Below are positions 19,797 through 29,794 of a DNA stretch of 64,000 bases, piece by piece. This stretch comes from Sulfuricella denitrificans skB26 (GTDB lineage Bacteria > Pseudomonadota > Gammaproteobacteria > Burkholderiales > Sulfuricellaceae): contig NC_022357.1 of assembly GCF_000297055.2 (NCBI RefSeq), positions 930,001 through 994,000 on the forward strand, read 5' to 3'. The notes under the pieces were generated by a model that was not told the origin of the DNA, did no database searches, and saw only the letters and a list, made by a program, of their open reading frames with translations. Every line of letters starts with the position of its first letter. Position 1 is the stretch's first letter. A program made the position numbers and the translations under genes.

Positions 19797-19881
19797 AGCT
19801 CCGGCCGGCCTGCGGCCTTAACGTCCGCTACGCTCACGTTAGCCTGCACTGAAATTAAGCGTTCCATTTCGGAGGTTCTGC
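19797..19881 (+). repeat. Palindrome-rich insertion between nuoC and nuoD
   Basis: An 85-bp stretch that separates the two copies of the nuoD 5' end. It contains GGCCGGCC and the inverted pair TAACGT/ACGTTA (19819-19824 and 19836-19841). Its last bases provide the GGAGG site (19871-19875) six bases before the functional nuoD ATG. It resembles a small REP- or MITE-like element, without target-site duplication that I can identify. Confidence 0.65.
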
Positions 19882-21141
19882 ATGGCTGACATCCGAAACT
19901 ATACGCTGAATTTTGGCCCCCAACACCCGGCTGCGCACGGCGTGCTGCGCATGGTGCTGGAGCTGGATGGCGAGGTGGTGAAGCGCGCCGATCCACATAT
20001 TGGTTTGCTGCATCGCGCCACCGAGAAACTCGCCGAACACAAGACTTTCCTCCAGGCGATGCCCTACATGGATCGCCTCGACTATGTGTCGATGATGTGC
20101 AACGAACATGCCTACGTGCTGGCGACCGAAAAACTGCTCGGCATCGAAGTGCCGATCCGCGCCCAATACATCCGCGTCATGTTCGACGAGATCACCCGCA
20201 TTCTCAACCACCTGCTGTGGCTGGGTGCGCATGGTCTCGACATTGGCGCGATGACGATATTCCTCTACACCTTCCGCGAACGCGAAGACCTGATGGACGT
20301 CTACGAGGCAGCCTCCGGCGCGCGCCTGCACGCTGCCTACTACCGCCCGGGTGGTGTGTACCGCGACCTGCCTGACAGCATGCCGCTGTATGAAACGGCG
20401 AAGATGAAGGTCCACAACGCGAAGCAGGTGGAGGTCATGAATGCCAACCGCCACGGCTCAATGCTGGATTTTATCGAAGATTTCACCAATCGTTTCCCCG
20501 GTTGCGTCGACGAGTACGAAACCCTGCTCACCGACAATCGCATCTGGAAGCAGCGTACCGTCGGTATCGGCGTGATTACGCCTGAGCGCGCATTGGCGCT
20601 GGGACTGACTGGCCCGATGCTGCGCGGATCAGGATTGGCGTGGGACTTGCGCAAGAAGCAGCCCTACGAAGTTTATGACAAAGTGGATTTCGATATTCCG
20701 GTCGGCGTCAACGGCGACTGCTACGACCGCTACTTGGTGCGCATGGAAGAAATGCGTCAGTCCAACCGCATCATCAAGCAGTGTGTGGACTGGCTGCGTG
20801 TCAATCCCGGCCCGGTGATCACCGACAACCACAAGGTGGCGCCACCCTCGCGGGAAGGTATGAAGCAGAATATGGAAGAGCTGATCCACCACTTCAAGCT
20901 GTTCACCGAAGGCATGCATGTGCCTGAAGGCGAGTGCTATGCGGCAGTGGAACATCCCAAGGGCGAGTTCGGTATCTATATGGTTTCCGACGGCGCCAAC
21001 AAGCCATATCGACTCAAGATCCGCGCTCCGGGCTTCTCGCACATGTCGGCGATGGACGAAATGGCGCGCGGCCATATGATTGCCGACGTGGTGGCGCTGA
21101 TGGGCACGTTTGATATCGTATTCGGGGAGATAGACCGCTAA
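19882..21141 (+). CDS. nuoD: NADH-quinone oxidoreductase subunit D
   Basis: A 419-residue 49-kDa family subunit that forms the quinone-binding cavity with NuoB and NuoH. Visible signatures are [14 protein letters not shown] near the start, [19 protein letters not shown] and the C-terminal VFGEIDR. It begins with ATG and a strong GGAGG site created by the insertion upstream; the first eleven codons repeat those of the displaced fragment at 19764. The stop overlaps the nuoE start by one base. Confidence 0.97.
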   Translation: MADIRNYTLNFGPQHPAAHGVLRMVLELDGEVVKRADPHIGLLHRATEKLAEHKTFLQAMPYMDRLDYVSMMCNEHAYVLATEKLLGIEVPIRAQYIRVMFDEITRILNHLLWLGAHGLDIGAMTIFLYTFREREDLMDVYEAASGARLHAAYYRPGGVYRDLPDSMPLYETAKMKVHNAKQVEVMNANRHGSMLDFIEDFTNRFPGCVDEYETLLTDNRIWKQRTVGIGVITPERALALGLTGPMLRGSGLAWDLRKKQPYEVYDKVDFDIPVGVNGDCYDRYLVRMEEMRQSNRIIKQCVDWLRVNPGPVITDNHKVAPPSREGMKQNMEELIHHFKLFTEGMHVPEGECYAAVEHPKGEFGIYMVSDGANKPYRLKIRAPGFSHMSAMDEMARGHMIADVVALMGTFDIVFGEIDR

Positions 21142-21614
21142 TGTTATCGCCTGAATCGCTCAAGAAAATAGATCGCGAGATCGCCAAATATCCTGCCGGG
21201 CACAAACAGTCGGCAGTGATGGCGGCGTTGCGCATCGCTCAGGACGAGAAGGGCTGGCTCGCGCCGGAAACTATCGAATTCGTCGCCGTCTATCTGGGCA
21301 TGCCGCCGATTGCGGCGCAGGAAGTGGCGACTTTCTACAACATGTACAATCTGCAACCGGTTGGCAAGTACAAGATCACGGTCTGCACCAATCTGCCGTG
21401 CACCCTGATGGGCGCAGAATCGGCGGTCGAGCATCTGCAAAGGAAACTTGGTATCGGCTTCGGCGAAACCACGCCGGACGGCAAGTTCACCCTCAAGGAG
21501 GGCGAGTGCATGGGTGTCTGCGGCGATGGACCGGTGGCCACTGTCAACAATGTGCGGATGTGCGCCAGGCTCACGCCTGAAGAGGCCGACCGCATTCTGG
21601 CGGGGCTGGAGTAG
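21141..21614 (+). CDS. nuoE: NADH-quinone oxidoreductase subunit E
   Basis: A 157-residue thioredoxin-like subunit of the NADH-oxidising module with the [2Fe-2S] cluster N1a. The four ligands are visible in CTNLPC (first pair) and CMGVCGDGP (second pair). It has the N-terminal helical segment [15 protein letters not shown] typical of the family. It overlaps nuoD by one base and precedes nuoF by two bases. Confidence 0.96.
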   Translation: MLSPESLKKIDREIAKYPAGHKQSAVMAALRIAQDEKGWLAPETIEFVAVYLGMPPIAAQEVATFYNMYNLQPVGKYKITVCTNLPCTLMGAESAVEHLQRKLGIGFGETTPDGKFTLKEGECMGVCGDGPVATVNNVRMCARLTPEEADRILAGLE

Positions 21615-21616
21615 CC

Positions 21617-22882
21617 ATGAGCGATAAAGTGATATTTCACTCCATCCACCTGCCAGAATCCTGGAAGCTGGCGAATTATCTTGCTGTCGGCGGCTATGAT
21701 GCGCTGAAGAAGGTGCTGGCTGAAAAAATGACGCCCGATGCGATCATCGAGCAGGTCAAGCTTTCGGCGCTGCGCGGTCGCGGCGGCGCAGGATTTCCTA
21801 CCGGCCTGAAGTGGAGCTTCATGCCGAAGAACTACCCCGGCGACAAGTATCTCGTCTGCAACAGCGACGAGGGCGAGCCGGGCACTTTCAAGGATAGAGA
21901 CATCCTGCGCCTCAACCCGCACGAGCTGATCGAGGGCATGATCATCGGCGGATACACGCTGGGTGCAAAGGCTGGCTACAATTATATTCACGGCGAAATC
22001 TGGGCGGAGTACGAGCGCTTTGAAGAGGCTCTTGACGAGGCGCGTGCTGCCGGACTGCTCGGCAAGAACATTCTTGGTAGCGGCTTCGATTTCGATATCC
22101 ATGCCCACCAGGGCTATGGTGCCTATATCTGCGGTGAGGAAACCGCGCTGCTCGAATCGATCGAGGGCAAGAAAGGCCAGCCGCGCTTCAAGCCGCCGTT
22201 CCCGGCGAGTTTCGGCCTGTACGGCAAGCCGACCACGATCAACAACACCGAGACGCTGGCCTCGATTCCCTACATCATCAAGCATGGCGGCCAGAAATTC
22301 CTCGAACTCGGCAAGCCGAACAACGGCGGTACCAAGATTTTTTCCGTTTCCGGTCATGTTAACAACCCCGGTAACTTCGAGATTGGCATGGGAACGCCAT
22401 TCAGCGAACTGCTCGAAATGGCGGGCGGGGTAAAGGATGGCCGCAAGCTGAAAGCGGTGATTCCGGGCGGTTCCTCGGTGCCGGTGCTGCCGGGCGAAAT
22501 CATGATGGACCTGACCATGGACTATGACTCCATCGCCAAGGCCGGTTCCTATCTCGGCGCGGGTTCGGTGATCGTGATGGACGACACGGTGTGCATGGTG
22601 CGCGCACTGGAGCGGCTGTCTTACTTCTATTTTGAGGAATCCTGCGGCCAGTGTACGCCTTGCCGCGAGGGTACCGGCTGGCTGTACCGTGTTATCCACC
22701 GCATCGAGCACGGCCAGGGGCGGCTGGAAGATCTCGACCTGCTCGACTCGGTCGCCGGCAACATTATGGGCCGTACTATCTGCGCTCTGGGCGATGCCGC
22801 AGCAATGCCGGTGCAAGGCATGCTTAAGCATTTCCGCAACGAATTCGAGTACCACATCCAGCACAAGAAGTGCATGGTATGA
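21617..22882 (+). CDS. nuoF: NADH-quinone oxidoreductase subunit F
   Basis: A 421-residue subunit that binds NADH, FMN and the [4Fe-4S] cluster N3. The NADH/FMN site [15 protein letters not shown], the acidic segment [27 protein letters not shown]-like [15 protein letters not shown] and the cluster ligands [15 protein letters not shown] are present, with the fourth Cys in TICALGDA. The end overlaps the start of nuoG by four bases (ATGA). Confidence 0.97.
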   Translation: MSDKVIFHSIHLPESWKLANYLAVGGYDALKKVLAEKMTPDAIIEQVKLSALRGRGGAGFPTGLKWSFMPKNYPGDKYLVCNSDEGEPGTFKDRDILRLNPHELIEGMIIGGYTLGAKAGYNYIHGEIWAEYERFEEALDEARAAGLLGKNILGSGFDFDIHAHQGYGAYICGEETALLESIEGKKGQPRFKPPFPASFGLYGKPTTINNTETLASIPYIIKHGGQKFLELGKPNNGGTKIFSVSGHVNNPGNFEIGMGTPFSELLEMAGGVKDGRKLKAVIPGGSSVPVLPGEIMMDLTMDYDSIAKAGSYLGAGSVIVMDDTVCMVRALERLSYFYFEESCGQCTPCREGTGWLYRVIHRIEHGQGRLEDLDLLDSVAGNIMGRTICALGDAAAMPVQGMLKHFRNEFEYHIQHKKCMV

Positions 22883-25179
22883 ATGACATGCTAAATATCG
22901 AAATAGACGGCAAGCAGCTAACAGTCGAACCGGGCAGCACCATCATGGATGTGGCCGATGCGGCGGGTATCTATATTCCGCGCTTCTGCTACCACAAGAA
23001 ACTTTCCATCGCCGCCAACTGCCGGATGTGTCTGGTTCAAGTCGAGAAGGCGCCGAAGCCATTGCCTGCCTGCGCTACCCCGGTGACCGAGGGCATGAAG
23101 GTGATGACGCGCTCTGAAACTGCGATCAATGCGCAGAAGGCGGTGATGGAGTTCCTTCTGATTAACCATCCACTCGATTGCCCGATCTGCGACCAGGGCG
23201 GCGAGTGCGAATTGCAGGATCTGGCGGTGGGTTACGGTGCGAGCGCCTCGCGCTACGCCGAAGAAAAGCGCGTAGTGTTCAACAAGAACATCGGACCGCT
23301 GATCACTACCGACATGACGCGCTGCATCAACTGCACCCGTTGCGTACGCTTCGGCCAGGAAATCGGTGGGATGATGGAAATGGGCCAGATTGGCCGCGGC
23401 GAACACGCCGAAATTACCACCTTCATCGAGCGTTCGATCAATTCTGAACTGTCCGGCAATATCATCGACCTGTGCCCGGTCGGCGCGCTGACCAGCAAGC
23501 CGTTTAGATATAGTGCGCGGGCCTGGGAGTTGACCACGCGCCCCTCCGTCAGCCCCCACGATGGTCTGGGCGCCAATCTCAGCGTGCAGACCAAGAACAA
23601 TCGCGTTTTCCGCGTGCTGCCACGCGACAATGAAGAGATCAACGAGTGCTGGTTGTCGGACAAAGAGCGCTTCGCTTACGAGGGCCTGAACGCCGAGGAC
23701 CGGTTGCAGCGCCCGATGATCAAGCGCAATGGCGAGTGGCACGAATGCGACTGGCCTGAGGCGCTGGAATTCGTTGCCGCCGGCCTCAAGCGCATCCGCG
23801 ATGAACAGGGCGAGGATCAGATCGCCGCGCTGGCATCGCCGCATGCCACCCTGGAAGAACTTTATCTGCTGCAGAAACTGCTGCGTGGCATTGGCAGCGG
23901 CAGCGTCGATTACCGCTTGCACCAGTCTGATTTTAGCGCCGATGCGGCAATGCAGGGCACACCCTGGCTGGGCATGAGCATTGCCGAGCTGGACCAGCTG
24001 AACAGCGCGCTGGTCGTTGGCAGTACCCTGCGCGCCGACCATCCGTTGCTGGCACATCGCCTGCGCCAGGCCGTCAAGCGCGGCGCCGAGCTGAATCTGA
24101 TCAATCCGGTGGATGATGACCTGCTGTGCCGTGTCGCCAACAAGGCGATCGTCGCCCCTGATGCGATGGTATCCACGCTGGATCAGGTGCGTCGCGCACT
24201 GGCTGGCGAATCCGTTGATGCCACGGCTCAGGCAATTGCCGCCAGCCTCAAACAGGGCGAGCGCAAGGCGGTTTTGCTCGGCAATCTGGCGCAGCATCAC
24301 CCGCGCTACGCCGAACTGCATGCCTTGGCGCAGCAGGTTGCCGAGCTGGCCGGCGCCAAATTCGGCTTCCTCGGCGAGGCGGCGAACAGTGTCGGTGCGC
24401 ATCTGGCCGGTGCTGTACCCAGCGAGGGCGGCATGAACGCCGCGCAGATGCTCGACGATCCGCGCCGCGCTTACATTTTACTGGGTGTCGAAGCGGAGCT
24501 GGATACCTACAATCCGACCAAGACACTGGCTGCGCTGCAGGCAGCACAACTGGTTGTCGCCTTGAGCTCTTACAAGAACAAGGCGCTGGATTATGCACAC
24601 GTGCTGTTGCCGGTGGCGCCGTTCACCGAAACCTCCGGTACCTTCGTCAACACCGAAGGCCGGGCGCAGAGTTTCAACGCCGTGGTCAAGCCGCTGGGTG
24701 AAACCCGTCCGGGATGGAAGGTGCTGCGCGTGTTGGGTAACCTGATGGAAGTGGCGGGATTTGATTACGACAGCTCCGAGCAGGTGCGCGCCGAAGTGCT
24801 GAATGGCGATATCACGCCAAAGTTGAACAATTCGCTGCATGCATTTGTTGCCAGGCCGGCGGGTGCGAAGGGTGTTTTGCAGCGCATCGGCGAAGTGCCG
24901 GCCTACCACGCCGACGCCATTGTGCGCCGTGCCCCCGCGTTGCAGAAAACTGCTGCAGCAGCGTTGCAGGGAGCCTGGATGAATGCAGAAACGCTAGCCA
25001 GCGTGGGCGTTGCCGAGGGTGCGGAGGTGAGCGTCAGTCAGGGAGCAGGCAGCATTGTTCTCACGGCGATGCGTGATGACCAGTTGCCAGTCGGCTGTGT
25101 GCGCGTGGCTGCCGGATGTCCGGCCACTGCCATGCTTGGCGGCATGCTGGACGAGATCGTGCTAGGGCGGGTGGGGTAG
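22879..25179 (+). CDS. nuoG: NADH-quinone oxidoreductase subunit G
   Basis: A 766-residue subunit of the peripheral arm with several iron-sulfur clusters. The [2Fe-2S] ferredoxin ligands are in [16 protein letters not shown] and a later Cys; [14 protein letters not shown] gives the His/Cys ligated N5; [16 protein letters not shown] and [12 protein letters not shown] give N4. The remainder (about 220-766) is the degenerate molybdopterin oxidoreductase-like part. The start at 22879 overlaps the nuoF stop and yields [12 protein letters not shown]. An ATG three codons upstream exists but is less likely. Confidence 0.96.
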   Translation: MNDMLNIEIDGKQLTVEPGSTIMDVADAAGIYIPRFCYHKKLSIAANCRMCLVQVEKAPKPLPACATPVTEGMKVMTRSETAINAQKAVMEFLLINHPLDCPICDQGGECELQDLAVGYGASASRYAEEKRVVFNKNIGPLITTDMTRCINCTRCVRFGQEIGGMMEMGQIGRGEHAEITTFIERSINSELSGNIIDLCPVGALTSKPFRYSARAWELTTRPSVSPHDGLGANLSVQTKNNRVFRVLPRDNEEINECWLSDKERFAYEGLNAEDRLQRPMIKRNGEWHECDWPEALEFVAAGLKRIRDEQGEDQIAALASPHATLEELYLLQKLLRGIGSGSVDYRLHQSDFSADAAMQGTPWLGMSIAELDQLNSALVVGSTLRADHPLLAHRLRQAVKRGAELNLINPVDDDLLCRVANKAIVAPDAMVSTLDQVRRALAGESVDATAQAIAASLKQGERKAVLLGNLAQHHPRYAELHALAQQVAELAGAKFGFLGEAANSVGAHLAGAVPSEGGMNAAQMLDDPRRAYILLGVEAELDTYNPTKTLAALQAAQLVVALSSYKNKALDYAHVLLPVAPFTETSGTFVNTEGRAQSFNAVVKPLGETRPGWKVLRVLGNLMEVAGFDYDSSEQVRAEVLNGDITPKLNNSLHAFVARPAGAKGVLQRIGEVPAYHADAIVRRAPALQKTAAAALQGAWMNAETLASVGVAEGAEVSVSQGAGSIVLTAMRDDQLPVGCVRVAAGCPATAMLGGMLDEIVLGRVG

Positions 25180-25182
25180 ACC

Positions 25183-26220
25183 ATGAACGGATTAATCATG
25201 ACGCTTCAAGGATTCTTCGGCTTTGCCTGGCCGCTGGTATACAGCATGGCCAAGATCGTCGGCATCGTCGCACCGCTGATGCTTGGGTTGGCTTATCTGA
25301 CCTACGCCGAGCGCAAGATCATTGGCTACATGCAGGTGCGCATCGGTCCCAATCGCGTCGGCCCCAAAGGTTGGCTGCAACCGATCGCGGATGGGCTGAA
25401 GCTGCTGATGAAGGAAATCGTGATTCCCGCCGGCGCCAACAAGAGAATATTCCTGCTCGCTCCGGTACTGGCCATCGGTCCGGCCCTAGCGGCTTGGGCG
25501 GCGGTGCCATTCTCACCGGAAATGGTGCTGGCGAATATCGATGCAAGCGTGCTCTACATCATGGCGATCACTTCGATGGGCGTGTACGGCATCGTGCTGG
25601 CGGGATGGGCATCCAATTCCAAGTATGCATTCCTTGGCGGGATGCGTGCCGCGGCGCAAATTGTTTCCTACGAAATCGCCATGGGCTTTGCACTGGTCGG
25701 CGTACTGATGGCGGCACAGAGTCTGAATCTGGGGGAGATCGTCAAGGCTCAGCAGGGCGGGGTATTGAATTGGTACTGGCTGCCGCTGTTTCCCCTGTTC
25801 ATCGTTTACCTGATTTCCGGCCTGGCCGAGCTTAACCGCGCGCCGTTCGACGTGGTCGAGGGTGAATCCGAAATTATCGGTTTCCACGTCGAGTATTCCG
25901 GCATGGCCTTCGCCATCTTCTTCCTGGCTGAATATGCCAACATGATCCTGGTCGCGACTCTGACCTCGCTGATGTTCCTCGGCGGCTGGAATCCGTTGTT
26001 CGATTTTGCGCCATTTAACTGGATTCCGGGCTTCTTCTGGTTGCTGGCCAAGGTGTTGTTTGTGCTGTTCCTGTTCCTCTGGTTCCGCGCCACCTTTCCA
26101 CGCTACCGTTACGACCAGATCATGCGTCTGGGCTGGAAGGTGTTTATCCCGGTGACCCTGGTGTGGATCGTGGTGGTTGGCGCCGCTATGCAGACCCCTT
26201 TCGGCTACCTGTTCCATTGA
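25183..26220 (+). CDS. nuoH: NADH-quinone oxidoreductase subunit H
   Basis: A 345-residue membrane subunit with about eight helices that joins the peripheral and membrane arms and contributes to the quinone channel and the first proton pathway. Signatures include the loop [37 protein letters not shown] and [16 protein letters not shown]. It starts three bases after nuoG. The gene is normal in length. Confidence 0.97.
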   Translation: MNGLIMTLQGFFGFAWPLVYSMAKIVGIVAPLMLGLAYLTYAERKIIGYMQVRIGPNRVGPKGWLQPIADGLKLLMKEIVIPAGANKRIFLLAPVLAIGPALAAWAAVPFSPEMVLANIDASVLYIMAITSMGVYGIVLAGWASNSKYAFLGGMRAAAQIVSYEIAMGFALVGVLMAAQSLNLGEIVKAQQGGVLNWYWLPLFPLFIVYLISGLAELNRAPFDVVEGESEIIGFHVEYSGMAFAIFFLAEYANMILVATLTSLMFLGGWNPLFDFAPFNWIPGFFWLLAKVLFVLFLFLWFRATFPRYRYDQIMRLGWKVFIPVTLVWIVVVGAAMQTPFGYLFH

Positions 26221-26230
26221 GGCGAAAAGT

Positions 26231-26719
26231 GTGAACAAGATCAAAAGCTTTCTTTCGACTTTCCTGCTCATCGAACTGCTCAAGGGCATGGCGGTGACCG
26301 GGCGTCACATGTTCTCGCGCAAGATCACGGTGCAGTTCCCCGAGGAGCGCACGCCGATGTCGCCGCGTTTTCGTGGCCTGCATGCTCAGCGCCGCTATCC
26401 CAATGGTGAGGAACGCTGCATCGCCTGCAAACTGTGCGAGGCGGTTTGCCCGGCGCTGGCGATCACCATCGAATCGGAGCAGCGTGATGACGGTACCCGG
26501 CGCACTACGCGCTATGACATCGATCTGACCAAGTGCATTTTTTGCGGTTTCTGTGAAGAAGCCTGCCCAGTGGATGCGATCGTCGAGACCCGGATATTCG
26601 ATTACCACGGCGAAAAGCGCGGCGATCTTTACTACACCAAGGACATGCTGCTGGCCGTAGGCGACAAATACGAAGCACAAATCGCCCAGGACAGGGCGGC
26701 AGATGCTAAATACCGGTGA
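26231..26719 (+). CDS. nuoI: NADH-quinone oxidoreductase subunit I
   Basis: A 162-residue subunit that carries clusters N6a and N6b. Two ferredoxin motifs are intact: [16 protein letters not shown] and [16 protein letters not shown]. An amphipathic N-terminal helix ([19 protein letters not shown]) anchors it to the membrane arm. The start is GTG at 26231, preceded by TTGAGGCG; this gives the normal length, while the longer ATG frame from 26177 would overlap nuoH. Its stop codon lies within a GTGAGGG repeat cluster. Confidence 0.95.
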   Translation: MNKIKSFLSTFLLIELLKGMAVTGRHMFSRKITVQFPEERTPMSPRFRGLHAQRRYPNGEERCIACKLCEAVCPALAITIESEQRDDGTRRTTRYDIDLTKCIFCGFCEEACPVDAIVETRIFDYHGEKRGDLYYTKDMLLAVGDKYEAQIAQDRAADAKYR

Positions 26720-26810
26720 GGGGATAGGGGTGAGGGGTGAGGAGATTTGTGTCACGGTGAATCGCTGCAGCCACGCGGTTATGCCTCACCCCTCACACCT
26801 CACGTCTCAC
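26714..26810. repeat. GTGAGGG/CCCTCAC heptamer cluster between nuoI and nuoJ
   Basis: Left arm 26714-26743 contains GGTGAGGGG, then GGGGTGAGGGGTGAGG; the right arm 26784-26810 contains CCTCACCCCTCACACCTCAC. The arms are inverted and can pair, as at 4649-4753. The last bases of nuoI, including its stop codon, come from the left arm. Confidence 0.85.
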
Positions 26811-26827
26811 GAATAAGGGCATATGTA

Positions 26828-27430
26828 ATGACGTTCGAAACATTGGTTTTTTACTTCCTCGCAAGCATCCTGCTTTTCGCAGGGTTGCGTGTCGTGACCG
26901 CGCGCCATCCGGTGCATGCGGCTCTGTTCCTGGTGCTGTCGTTCTTTACCGCGGCCGGACTGTGGCTGTTGCTGGAAGCCGAGTTCCTGGCGATCACCCT
27001 GGTGCTGGTCTATATCGGCGCGGTGATGGTGCTGTTCCTGTTCGTGGTGATGATGCTCAACCTGAACATCGAGAAAATGCGTCAGGGCTTCTGGGACAAC
27101 CTGCCGCTGGCCGCTTTCATCGGTATTATGATGGCGATCGAAATGACGCTGGTGCTGACAGTAGTCGGCCGTAGCGTCGTCACCAATCCGGAGTCGCATG
27201 CCGCAGGCTACAGCAACACCAAGGAACTGGGTCGCCTGCTCTATACCGACTACGTCTACCCGTTTGAACTCGCTGCGGTGATCCTGCTGGTGGCGATCGT
27301 TGCCGCAATCGCAATCACGTTGCGTCGACGCCCCGGCACCAAGCATCAGGATCCAGCATGGCAGGTAAGCGTCAAGCGCGAAGATCGAGTGCGCCTGATC
27401 TCGATGCCGGCAGAGAAGAAAGGGGAATAA
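26828..27430 (+). CDS. nuoJ: NADH-quinone oxidoreductase subunit J
   Basis: A 200-residue membrane subunit with five helices. The N-terminal [16 protein letters not shown] and the conserved [28 protein letters not shown] segment, with the glutamate and the pi-bulge helix of NuoJ, are visible. The start at 26828 lies beyond the repeat cluster; a longer frame would be encoded by repeat DNA. nuoK follows after one base. Confidence 0.96.
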   Translation: MTFETLVFYFLASILLFAGLRVVTARHPVHAALFLVLSFFTAAGLWLLLEAEFLAITLVLVYIGAVMVLFLFVVMMLNLNIEKMRQGFWDNLPLAAFIGIMMAIEMTLVLTVVGRSVVTNPESHAAGYSNTKELGRLLYTDYVYPFELAAVILLVAIVAAIAITLRRRPGTKHQDPAWQVSVKREDRVRLISMPAEKKGE

Positions 27431-27431
27431 A

Positions 27432-27737
27432 GTGCTGACATTGACCCATTTTATGATCCTCGGGGCGCTGCTATTTGCGATCAGCGTGGTAGGCATATTT
27501 CTCAACCGCAAGAACCTGATCGTCCTGCTGATGGCTATCGAACTGATGCTGCTGGCGGTGAATATGAACTTCGTTGCTTTTTCTCATTATTTGCACGACT
27601 CCGCCGGACAGGTTTTCGTGTTCTTCATACTCACCGTTGCTGCGGCCGAATCGGCCATCGGCTTGGCGATACTGGTAGCGCTGTTCCGCAACCTGAACAC
27701 CGTTAATGTGGCCGAGCTGGATCATTTAAAAGGATAA
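27432..27737 (+). CDS. nuoK: NADH-quinone oxidoreductase subunit K
   Basis: A 101-residue membrane subunit of three helices, homologous to MrpC/MnhC. The two membrane glutamates of the proton pathway are visible in [16 protein letters not shown] and [12 protein letters not shown]. The start codon is GTG with AAAGGGGAATAA upstream. It is followed by a palindromic repeat and nuoL. Confidence 0.96.
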   Translation: MLTLTHFMILGALLFAISVVGIFLNRKNLIVLLMAIELMLLAVNMNFVAFSHYLHDSAGQVFVFFILTVAAAESAIGLAILVALFRNLNTVNVAELDHLKG

Positions 27738-27738
27738 A

Positions 27739-27803
27739 AGTCCTGAGTGCTGAGTGTCCTGAGTCCCAGGTACTCTCAGCACTCAGCACTGGGACTCAGG
27801 ACT
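27739..27803. repeat. Palindromic CTGAGTG-type repeat between nuoK and nuoL
   Basis: AGTCCTGAGT (27739-27748) is the exact inverted complement of ACTCAGGACT (27794-27803). The DNA between consists of further CTGAGTG, CTGAGTC and CTCAGCA units, so most of the 65 bp can fold into one long hairpin. It reaches to within six bases of the nuoL start, whose only ribosome-binding candidate (AGGA) belongs to the repeat. Confidence 0.8.
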
Positions 27804-27809
27804 GCTTTT

Positions 27810-29786
27810 ATGACTGAAATGCAAAAACTCTATCTGCTAGTACCGCTGGCGCCGCTGGCCGGGGCTGTGATCGCCGGTCTGTTTGGCTGGCTGATCGGGC
27901 GTGCGGCTTCGCATTGGGTGACCATCCTCAGTGTGGCGATCTCTTTTGTCGCTTCGGTCGTGATCTTCCAGGACGTGCTTGCCGGCCACACCTTCAATGG
28001 CAGCGTCTACACCTGGCTTACTACGGGCGATACCCGTTTCGAGGTGGGCTTTCTGATTGATCGCCTCACGACCGTGATGATGCTGGTGGTGACTTTCGTT
28101 TCTTTGATGGTGCACATCTACACCATTGGCTACATGCATGACGATCCCGGCTATCAGCGCTTCTTCAGTTACATTTCGCTGTTCACCTTCTCGATGCTGA
28201 TGCTGGTGATGGCTAACAATTTCGTCCAGCTGTTCTTCGGCTGGGAGGCGGTGGGTCTGGTGTCCTACCTGCTGATCGGATTCTGGTATACCCGCCCGAC
28301 AGCGATCTATGCCAACCTGAAAGCATTCCTGGTCAACCGTGTCGGCGACTTCGGCTTCCTGCTCGGCATTGGTCTGGTACTGGCGCATTTTGGTACGCTG
28401 CAATATGACGCGGTGTTCGCTCGTGCGCCAGAAATGATGAATGCCACCATAGAACTGATCCCCGGCAGCCCCTGGATGCTGATGACGGTGATTTGCATCC
28501 TGCTGTTCATCGGTGCAATGGGCAAGTCGGCCCAGTTCCCGCTGCATGTCTGGCTGCCTGACTCGATGGAAGGCCCGACTCCGATCTCGGCCTTGATCCA
28601 TGCAGCAACCATGGTGACTGCCGGCATCTTCATGGTGGCGCGGATGTCGCCGCTGTTCGAACTGTCCGACACCGCTTTGTCGGTGGTCATGGTCGTCGGT
28701 GCGATCACCGCCCTGTTCATGGGCTTCCTCGGCGTGATCCAGAATGATATCAAGCGTGTGGTGGCATATTCCACCCTGTCCCAGCTTGGCTACATGACGG
28801 TGGCGCTGGGCGCTTCCGCCTATTCGGTGGCGATCTTCCACCTGATGACCCATGCCTTCTTCAAGGCGCTGCTGTTCCTTGCTGCCGGTTCGGTAATCAT
28901 GGGCATGCACCATGACCAGGATATCCGCAACATGGGCGGCCTGCGCAAGTACATGCCGATCACCTGGATTACTGCGCTGATCGGCTCTCTGGCGCTGATC
29001 GGCACGCCGTTCCTATCCGGCTTCTATTCCAAGGACAGTATTATCGAGGCGGTAGGGCTGTCGCATCTGCCGGGTTCCGGCTTTGCTTATTTCGCCGTAG
29101 TGGCGGGGGTGTTCGTCACCGCCTTCTATTCCTTCCGCATGTATTTCCTGGTGTTCCACGGCAAGGAGCGTTTTCAATCCCACGCTGCCCACGGCGATCA
29201 CGGACACGGCGGCAAGCCGCACGAGTCTCCCTGGGTGGTGACCTTGCCGTTGATCATGCTGGCGATCCCTTCGGCGGTGATCGGCTTCATCACCATCCAG
29301 CCGATGCTGTTCGGGGATTATTTCCAGGACTCGATTTTTATCTCTGGTAACCATCCGGCAATGGAAGAGTTGATGCATGAATTCCATGGTGCATTTGGCA
29401 TGGCCATACATGCGCTGACTTCCTTGCCGTTCTGGCTGGCACTCAGCGGTGCGGGAACGGCATGGTTCTTCTATATGAAGAGGCCGGATATCCCCGAGGC
29501 GATCAAACAGCGCTTCAGCCTGATTTACACAGTGCTGGAACACAAATACGGTTTCGACGAGTTCAATGACTGGTTCTTCGCCGGCGGCGCGAGACTGATC
29601 GGACGCAGCCTGTGGAAAGGCGGCGATGTCGCAGTGATCGACGGATTCTTCGTCAACGGCACGGCGCGTATGATCGGCTGGTTTTCCACCCTCACCCGTC
29701 GACTCCAGTCGGGCTACATTTACCACTACACATTCGCCATGATCATCGGCGTGTTCGTGTTGATGACGCTGTTTGTGAAGGGATAA
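27810..29786 (+). CDS. nuoL: NADH-quinone oxidoreductase subunit L
   Basis: A 658-residue antiporter-like membrane subunit with about 16 helices and the long lateral helix at its C-terminus. Key parts of the proton pathway are visible, for example GWEAVGLVSYLLIGFW (Glu), GAMGKSAQFPLHVWLPDSMEGPTPISALIHAATMVTAG (described by its K, H and D residues) and KALLFLAAGSVI. The start MTEMQKLYLL at 27810 excludes residues that would be encoded by the repeat. nuoM follows after eight bases. Confidence 0.97.
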   Translation: MTEMQKLYLLVPLAPLAGAVIAGLFGWLIGRAASHWVTILSVAISFVASVVIFQDVLAGHTFNGSVYTWLTTGDTRFEVGFLIDRLTTVMMLVVTFVSLMVHIYTIGYMHDDPGYQRFFSYISLFTFSMLMLVMANNFVQLFFGWEAVGLVSYLLIGFWYTRPTAIYANLKAFLVNRVGDFGFLLGIGLVLAHFGTLQYDAVFARAPEMMNATIELIPGSPWMLMTVICILLFIGAMGKSAQFPLHVWLPDSMEGPTPISALIHAATMVTAGIFMVARMSPLFELSDTALSVVMVVGAITALFMGFLGVIQNDIKRVVAYSTLSQLGYMTVALGASAYSVAIFHLMTHAFFKALLFLAAGSVIMGMHHDQDIRNMGGLRKYMPITWITALIGSLALIGTPFLSGFYSKDSIIEAVGLSHLPGSGFAYFAVVAGVFVTAFYSFRMYFLVFHGKERFQSHAAHGDHGHGGKPHESPWVVTLPLIMLAIPSAVIGFITIQPMLFGDYFQDSIFISGNHPAMEELMHEFHGAFGMAIHALTSLPFWLALSGAGTAWFFYMKRPDIPEAIKQRFSLIYTVLEHKYGFDEFNDWFFAGGARLIGRSLWKGGDVAVIDGFFVNGTARMIGWFSTLTRRLQSGYIYHYTFAMIIGVFVLMTLFVKG

Positions 29787-29794
29787 GAATAAGC

